This document shows positions 53,101 through 62,100 of a stretch of 64,000 nt of DNA, in pieces (position 1 is the first letter of the stretch; every line of letters starts with the position of its first letter). The translations under genes and the position numbers were made by a program. Below the pieces are notes generated by a model that saw nothing but the letters and a program-made list of their open reading frames with translations, was not told the DNA's origin and made no database searches. Source of the stretch: Pieris napi (Eukaryota > Arthropoda > Insecta > Lepidoptera > Pieridae); assembly GCF_905475465.1 (NCBI RefSeq), contig NC_062237.1:12572501-12636500 (forward strand), read 5' to 3'.

Positions 53101-56100
53101 TCACGCTAACGTCTCAAATGAATCTTCAAATCAAACGTTTTAAAGCGATTAGCATTAAGAATGTTCAAACGTGCTTTAAAGGTTAATTACTTCGCCTTCT
53201 ACTTTGTAAGTTCCAACAGCGATTCCAATCCCAATAAAGAGTTTTGGTTCAATCCCAACTTGGCGACCTAAGTGCTATGGATTTAGAAAACTATATCGAA
53301 TTTTCATAGAAAAACCTCGTAGTTTTGTTTTTGTACTTGCAAGTAAATGATTTTTTGTAAAGTCAAAGCGAAACAAGTATTTAGCAAGGAACTAGGTTTA
53401 GACCATGTATGTTGCCAATTTAGCAACATATTTTTTATATATCTTGAAAACCTATCTCGCTTACGCTCCTGGCCGTGGAGAGGTAACTTTCTCTCACTCT
53501 TTCATATATCAGTCCTCTTAGATCAAATTTTAATGTTATGGATTTAAAATACATGTTTCTTAAAAAAATATTATTTATTTCCAGACCTCAGCTAGTCAAA
53601 AGCTAAACGATGCTGAACAATTTCGTTCAGTATTAGAAGCCATGAAGGTGATAGAAATCTCAGAGGCTGAACAGAAAGAGATATTCGAGATCGTGGCGAG
53701 TGTACTTCATCTTGGGAATGTGAAGTTCGTCCAGAATGAAAAAGGATATGCTGAGATTCTTCATCATGACAATAATAGTGCTAATGTTGCTGATGTAAGT
53801 ATCAAAATAAATTTTGCAGCTCAACTTCGAAAAGTGTACATCATCAGAATATCAGTACCAGTTGTATGGTTGTTCCAAATAGGTCATTGTTTGTAAATAA
53901 ATTAAATACCCATTATAAGATTTCTGTCATATTTCTGACAAACGTAATTTGGCAATTTGCAATGTTTTAGTGTAAAAAAGGCGGTAGAGTGACGGTTGCG
54001 TAGGTGGAATAAAATTACCATGAAATCGCAGGGTTCCGAAATTGGTGGAAGAATTCTGAAATGCTAGAATTACAGATGGAGGCTTTTAATGCCTTACAGC
54101 TGTTGTTGATGATGATGTTTTAGATGCACTTTTAGTAGGAAACCCGCAAGTTATAGAACAGGGGCAAACGGGCATGAGGCTCAACTGATGTTAAGTGATA
54201 CCAGCTCCCATGAGCACTTTCATTGCCAGAGGTAGCGCGAGTACGTTGCTGACCTTATAAGCCCCTTAAATAAACCATGTCTGTGCATCTTATTAGTCGA
54301 TTATAGGTATATTTATTGGAGATTGTTTTAGCATTAATTAACAGATAATTCATTTCAATCACCATTGATACAACTAACACTTTTTAGCTCCTCAAAGTGA
54401 ATCCTCAAAAACTTCGCGAGGCCCTAACAAGTAGAACGATTGACGCAAGAGGTGATGTCGTCAACACTCCTCTGGATCTCGAACAAGCACAATATGCAAG
54501 GGACGCCTTAGCCAAAGCGATATATGAGAAGCACTTCAGTTGGCTGGTCTCCAGACTCAATTCATCACTCGCACCGAAGGAGAGAGACCTTAGGGCCTCC
54601 GTCATGGGAATATTGGACATCTACGGCTTTGAGATTTTCCCGAAAAATAGGTAAATATCATGCCATCTCTATATACTCCTCCGAAGCGGCTCGACAGATT
54701 CTTATGAAATTTTGTATGCATATTCAGTAAGTCTGAGAATCGGCTACTATCTATCTTTCAAACCCCTAAATCTTAAGGGTAGTCCACCCCAAAATTTTTG
54801 TTTTTAGGTATTTTTTTTGTTTTTATTTTTGTATGATACAGCATACAAAAATACATACAACCCTTAATTTTCACCCCTCTACCATCAACCCCTATTTTTA
54901 TTATTGTAGATAGTTATTTTTACTAAAAAAATGTTTCCTAGAAATAATATACATGGCAAAACAACGTTTGCCGGATCAGCTAGTATTCATATAAATATAT
55001 TGAATTTTTTAAAGGTTACACTCGAAACAGCACGGGTGAACTCACTCGTCGTAATATTACATTTTACCAAATTATTTCTTCATTTTACTTCATGTGTGCC
55101 TTCGTGGCTAATCCTTAATTTTGAAAATCAAATTGAAATAATGAATTTAAAGGCCTAGTACATAGCTATATTACGCCTGTTTTTTAACATATCATAAATC
55201 AATTTACTTTCAATGTATGTCGACCTTCCGTTCATCTACTACTGATAAGATTAAATCAAGGAAAGTACTATTCCTTTGTGTTTGAAGCCTGCCTAATGAG
55301 GCATGGGGCAGGTACATCTCTTATAGAGATGGGTGTATGATTCTTCGACGTTTACTATCCGGAAGCAAGTAATTTCGCTACGGACTTTTGGTAATGTGAA
55401 AATCCAGCATAAAAATAATTCCGATTAAAGCTTCGAGCAGTTCTGCATTAACTTCTGCAACGAGAAGCTTCAGCAGCTGTTCATCGAGCTCACCCTCAAG
55501 CAGGAGCAGGAGGAGTACCTCCGTGAGGGCATCGAGTGGGAGCCAGTCGAGTACTTCAACAATATCGTCATTTGCGATCTTATTGAAGCACGCCATAGAG
55601 GTATGTTTTATTAATAACTAGTAGATTCGGCCAAGCGTTGCTGTGGCTACGGTTTTTGTTATATTAGATAGTAGTAAACCATTAAAGGGAAACGGTAGGA
55701 GATTACCATGCTTTTTTGGTGGATATGCCATCAAATTGCAGCTTATGTGAAACGTTGGTACTTTCAACACAACGCCATCTGTTAGAATTGTTACTGTCAA
55801 ATAATAAACAATTAATTTGCAATAAAATAATATTAAGTTAAATTAAGATGTTAGATATCCTATCTTTTAAGTTAGATCAAACTGCACACGGTGTGCAAAT
55901 TTGATTGAAATTGAAGTAGTTTAGGAGTCCATAGCGGACAAACAACGTTACTTGTAATTTATGTATATTAAGATTTATCACAAGAAGCACCCAAGAACAT
56001 GTTTTACAGATAAAAAAATATCTACACACAATTGCAAATATTAAAAAAATTCTATAATCTACAAAAAAATACATCTGCCATCTGCCTCTTGTCATAACAC

Positions 56101-59100
56101 CGTAAACACAATTCGATAGAAAAGGACGAAACATTATCTTAGTTGACAGAGTGCGAGACTGGTTTAGCTTTTATAAATAGGGGGGAAAGATTATTAGGTG
56201 TCTTAATTATAATTCCAATATGTATTTGCAGAAATTTTAGATTAGGTAACTAATAAAAATAGTATTCCCCCGAGTCAACTCGGTTTTATTAAAACTTTTG
56301 AGACACATGACATGATACAAATTGGAACTTTACAAACTTACCAGTATTGCCGTAGGCTGAGAATAGGACAGCCAACCTTCAATAATTTTGCTTTATATAT
56401 CAATATTGCCTATTTTAGAATTTGAACTTGAATTAGATTAAGTTTGGAGAATGATTTGCCATATCTTATTTTTCTTTAGGTATTATATCAATATTGGACG
56501 ACGAATGCCTGCGTCCCGGAGACGCGACAGATCTAAGTTTCTTAGAGAAGTTGACTCAGAAGTTGGACGGTCACGCGCACTTCAAGTCTCATCGGAAGGT
56601 TGATGTTAGGACACAGAAACTCATGGGACGTGATGTAAGTAGCATTACCAATTTGCATGAGCTGTGTCAACTGATTTTTGTAGAGGAAGGAAAGTGTACG
56701 GTTCCTCCATCAAGGGAGAATCCTCGACTAGTCTAACCGCTGACTGGCGGTTTTTATTATTTTTCAATGGAATCTCGCTGTGGGCCTGAAGGGCCTTGAC
56801 AGTTCAGCCCAGGTTATTTTGGCGAGCGTACCTCGACCGGAATTGTTCTCGCGACTACCGCAAGAGCGTCTTTTGCGAGACTCGAACCGCGGCTTTGGTC
56901 GGAATCTCACTAGAGTGAGCGAAGTACGTAGTAAAAGATCACGCCTTTCCCGGCGACGGTGATTTTTTACCCTAATCTAATGAGTTACAGGACATTCTTA
57001 TCTAGATCAAGACAAAGGAGCCCAACATGGAGCCTTCAATAAAAGGTCGTACGACAATTTTGATATTTAAATATAGGAGTCGAGACTTTGTGTTAAGTCG
57101 AACTTTTGTATGTCAAAATTGTACATATAGTACTTACCGCTCATCCCTTGCTCTAGTTTTATTATTCCTTATATTAATATTGCAGGAGTTCTGCTTGGTC
57201 CACTACGCGGGTGAAGTGACGTACAATGTGAAGACCTTTATTGAGAAGAACAACGACTTATTGTTCCGTGACATGCAGAATCTGATGTCTGCTTCTGGTA
57301 ACAGTACGGTTGGCTGCTGTTTTAAGGTAAGCCAAAGTAAAATTTGAAATTAATATAAAGTAAAAATATTTCCTTTCAATGGGAACTATCGAATTACATC
57401 TTTATCACATTGAGAACTGTTCTTCCCTCTGGGCGGGAGATAATAAATAGAAAAGGTCCCTGTGGCAGTGTACTTTTAACGCTAACAGCATTCTCAGCAG
57501 TCTCGTTGTATTGCGATACTCATTCGTTGAGCGAGGAAAGCACCAGCTCTGGGGTCACCGGTACTATCTACCTACCAACTTAAATCTTTAGTTAGCGCCT
57601 GTGCACTTGAACCCCACGGTCCAAGAGTCTTGACTCCGCCAACAAAATTGAAATTGCAGGAAAGACAAATTAAATTTACTAAATACATTTTACAGGACCT
57701 CAACCTGCGAAGCAAGAAGAGGCCAGAAACCGCCATAACCCAGTTTAAGATATCTCTCAACGAATTGATCAAAATCTTAAGCAGCAAAGAGCCTTCATAC
57801 ATCCGCTGTATAAAACCTAATGACTTTAAAACACCCAGTAAGTCTATATCCATCTTTAAAATTGTTTAAAGCTATGCCAGCCTCTCTAAGGGTTCTCAGA
57901 GGTCAAACTCGCAATACTTTAAAGCATTTTTAGTATCCGATGTACGTCTGACACAACTAAATTTAGACCAGCCTTGCGATTCAGTAACTCACTTTTCGAA
58001 CTCTCACAGCGGTTTTCGCAGCGGCGGTCGCACTCAAATCAGTCGTAAAGCAGCCATTTTACGATTTGGCATTCTGAGAGTTTGAAAAGTGAATTACAGA
58101 ATCGCAAGGCAGGGACTGTAATTTCGAACAGCGATCCCTATATCAATAATTTATTTATTCACGCCACATCATATTATATAATGCATTTTCTACAGTACCT
58201 ATATGTTACAATTTATTCTAAAATACATGACAATAATGGTAAACATAAATTTAAAAACAAATCAAAATATTACACTTCTAGTAAAATAAGTAATTAATTA
58301 AGTAATGTTAATAAAAACTAAAATTTGTAGTTAGTCGAATGAGAGGTGACTGAACTCTTAGGTTAGTTTTCACAAATGGAATTTGGAAGATTCAGCTAAT
58401 TTGGGTGTGGATACAGCTAAATTACCAAAAGCGAAGAACAAAACATATTTAATTATATAGACTCTAACCCTATCTCCTAAAAACTTTAAGACCGATCACT
58501 GATCAACGAAATAAAGCTATTTTTCAAAAGTCCCTGGTCATATTTCTAGGTCAAGATAATGATGATATCTATTAGATACAAGATATTTAAATATATCTAG
58601 CAGCTGAGCAGTGCTGGCCTTGTGGCATCAGCGTGCGACTCTCATCCTTGAGGTCATATGTTCGATTCCTGGCTGTCCACAAATGGACTTGCTTTTCATG
58701 TGGGCATTTAACATTCGGTGAAGGAAAACATCGTGAGGAAACCGGTATGCCTTAGACCCGAATAAACGACGGCGTGTGTCAGGCACAGGAGGCTACCTAC
58801 TTGCCTATTAGATTTACAAACGATCATGAAACAGATACATAAATCTGAGGCCCAGACCTAAAAAGGTTGTAGCCCCACTGATTTATTTAATTTAAATGAA
58901 TCTACTTTAATTATAATTAAATATTTGTTAAATAGTTTACCTGAATACTTAATTCGCGTTTACATTACTAACATATTTTCACCATAATTTGTGATAGCTA
59001 ATAGATTTATTGGTTTCAGTGCAATTCGATGAAAAGCTGGTATCTCACCAAGTGAAATACCTCGGTCTGATGGAGAATCTTCGAGTACGAAGAGCGGGCT

Positions 59101-62100
59101 TCGCGTATAGGCGCACATACGAAGCCTTCCTAGAAAGGTAAGGAAATTAGCTCTTTGCATCTGTTTGAAGGCGTTTTTTAAATATTTTCTACCTCGTTTT
59201 TTTTAAGTAAAAATATTTAAAAAAAAAAATCCAGGGAGCAATGTAAGGGAGATTGACGACAAAAAAGGTCAGTCATCGCTGCCTATGGACACCCATTTTA
59301 GGGGATGCGTTGCCGGTCTTTGTGGGAGGAGTATACTCTTTCTCTAAACAATTTAAGTCGTTAGATTATTAATATAATTATAATTATACCTATTGATATT
59401 ATAGTCATTCTTTTTTATTGCATTATTATAACAAACTTTAATTAAATCACAAAATTTCAGGTACAAGTGCTTGAGTGAAGATACATGGCCCAACTACCGC
59501 GGACCAGCTCGCGAGGGAGTTCAAAAACTCGTTATAGCCCTCCAATACGAGAAAGAAGAGTACAGAATGGGAAAGTGAGTATTTTTTAATAGCATAAATA
59601 ACTGTTCTTTGGGTACCATGTTAAAATTTAGTGTCATTAGTAGTTGTCAACTAAATAATGTTGAAATTTATATTTATAACGAAAGCCATTCGACTCATGA
59701 ATGACTATTTTATGAACAGGGGGCAAACGGGCTCATCTGATGTTAAGTGATACCGCCGTCCATGGACACTTACATTGCCAGAAGGCTCGCAAATGTGTTG
59801 CCGGCCTTTTAAGAATTGGTACACTCTTTTCTAGAAAGACCCTTAGTCGAATTGGTTCGGAAATACTTCAGTGGGCAGCACCCACATAGTCGTGGTGCGC
59901 GGCAAAAACTGCGTTCAGAATCGTTCAGTTATGTGATAACATAATATAATATCCATCTGCCCATGGGCACTCTCAATGCCTGGACTCGCGAGTGCGTTAC
60001 CGTCCTTTTAACAATGAATCGATGATTGGTTTATAAGTCTGGATTTAACTAAAGAAATAATTCTTTAAATTCATAACAGTACGAAAATATTCATCCGATT
60101 CCCCAAAACGCTATTCGAGACGGAAGATGCTTTCCAAATTAAGAAGAACGACATAGCGACCATCATCCAAAGCCGATGGAAAGGCTATCGACAGAGGAAG
60201 CAATACCTCAAGATGAGGCAATCTGCTATTGTCATACAGAAGTGGGTGAGACGGTTCCTGGCTCAGAAGCTGAGGGAGAGGAGACGAAAGGCTGCTGATG
60301 TCATTAGAGCGTTCATTAGAGGTAAAACAGAACTTTTTTAACAAAAACATATTTTAATCTCTAGATCTGTTTGATAAATACATTACTTACATGATTTTAA
60401 TTATCGTTTTAAGAGTAAGAGGTGAGATTCAGTATAATACCAAAGTGCTAAGTCTGACTTCCTTACGTCAAAAATATGTGGGATATGACATACGGGAGTC
60501 ATAGGTTAAGTCTCGTTACTGAATCTCTTCCAAAATTCAGAACCGAGTTTTAAACTGAGTTTTGAAAACTTAGGGTAAGTGTAAAAGAAGTAGCCATTTC
60601 GTCTCAAAGAAGCATAATATAAAATAATCTTAGCAATTGTTTACGATACCATCACATTAATTCAAATATATTTTAGGTTTTATAACGCGAAATGGACCTG
60701 AAACGGTTGAGAACCGCCGTTTCCTGGCCATCGCCAAAGTGCACTGGCTGAAGCGTCTCTCAACGAGACTGCCGACTCAAGTGCTAGATCTCTCCTGGCC
60801 TCATTGTCCTGCCACTTGCCAGGAAGCCTCCAGGGAATTGCACAGACTGCACAGAGCCCATTTGGCCAGGAAATACCGTCTGGCGTTGACACCATCTGAG
60901 AAGAAACAGTTCGAATTGAAGGTGTTGGCTGAAAAGATGTTTAAAGGTAAGCAATGTTGAAGTAGACTCGAAATAAAATGGCACACATCAAAAAACATTA
61001 TAAAATAATTACTAAAATTCTTTAAATTCAAACTCTTAATAACTTTATTCATTTAGGTAACATTTATGAACACAACAGAAAAGATGTTAAATTGATTCTA
61101 AATTTACATTTACTACCAGTTCGCGTAGAGCGCGCAAGAAGAGCTGGCAAGAAACTCTCCGCCACTCTTTTTCGCCAAGTTACAAATTGTTTGAACTGGA
61201 GCAAATCCCAAGGATTAGTATCATTTGAATACTCGCCAAATTTATAAAAAGCTTATTGATTAATTAACGTTTAACGAGAGTTTGAATTTATTCAGTGATA
61301 AATCTTTAATTTCGCTTGGGAGTTTGTTGTAAAAAAGAAAACAATTTCCATATAAGAAGTGGTTTATCTTCTGGAGCTTCTTGATTACGCTTAGATTTGA
61401 TCTGTTTCGAGTATTATACTGGTGACTTACATTGCATTTTATTAAGATAATCGTGTCAAAATCACTCGTCTACAATGTTATTAAGAACGAAGCACTTTTT
61501 TGTATATACAAAGATTCCAGCCGTGCGAGATCAAGGCATGCCTTTATTTTTCTATTAAATATAATAATTAAATTACCAGTGACGCTACAACCTTTTAGGT
61601 CTGGGCCTCAGATTTTTATATCTGTTTCGTAATTTATGTTTCATAAGGTGATCATCCTTCTGTGCCTGACACGTCGTATTTTTAGGTCTAAGGTGCCGGT
61701 TTCCTTACGACGTTTTCTTTTACCGTACTACCATACCGTAAAACTTATCATAATAATTCCAGATAAAAAGCACAGTTACTCCAGCAGCATCCCCGAGCGG
61801 TTTGTTGAAGATCGTCTTACGGACGAGCATCGGGTCTTGAGAAATACATTCATGGCGTCACCCTCTTGGCCCACTGGAGAACAACTTATTGTAAGATTTT
61901 CTTGTTCCTTAATTTTTACTGCACATACATAATTTGTGAAATTAAATATTAAGATAGAGATATGGGAAATACTTCTATGATACAGGGGCGGATCCAGAAT
62001 CTGAGTCGGGTCAATGAAATGACAGAAGAGATAGAAGTTTCAAATATTAAACTTATCGCTGTACTGTGTGTGCTCATGCAATTTGCCCGTACTAGACTAT

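Noticed and set aside
52142..53584. A missing myosin exon between exons 5 and 6
   Set aside because: Family spacing between FHIFYQLL and VASVLHLGN is satisfied by joining TTEN directly to TSASQKLND, and frame is kept.
56494..56962. Open frames running past the exon 9 donor
   Set aside because: The donor GAT|gtaagt and the next exon [13 protein letters not shown] restore the conserved order, so the extension is intron.
60680..61052. Three overlapping minus-strand open frames
   Set aside because: Antisense of myosin exon 15 and its flanks. The plus strand codes for conserved TH1 sequence.
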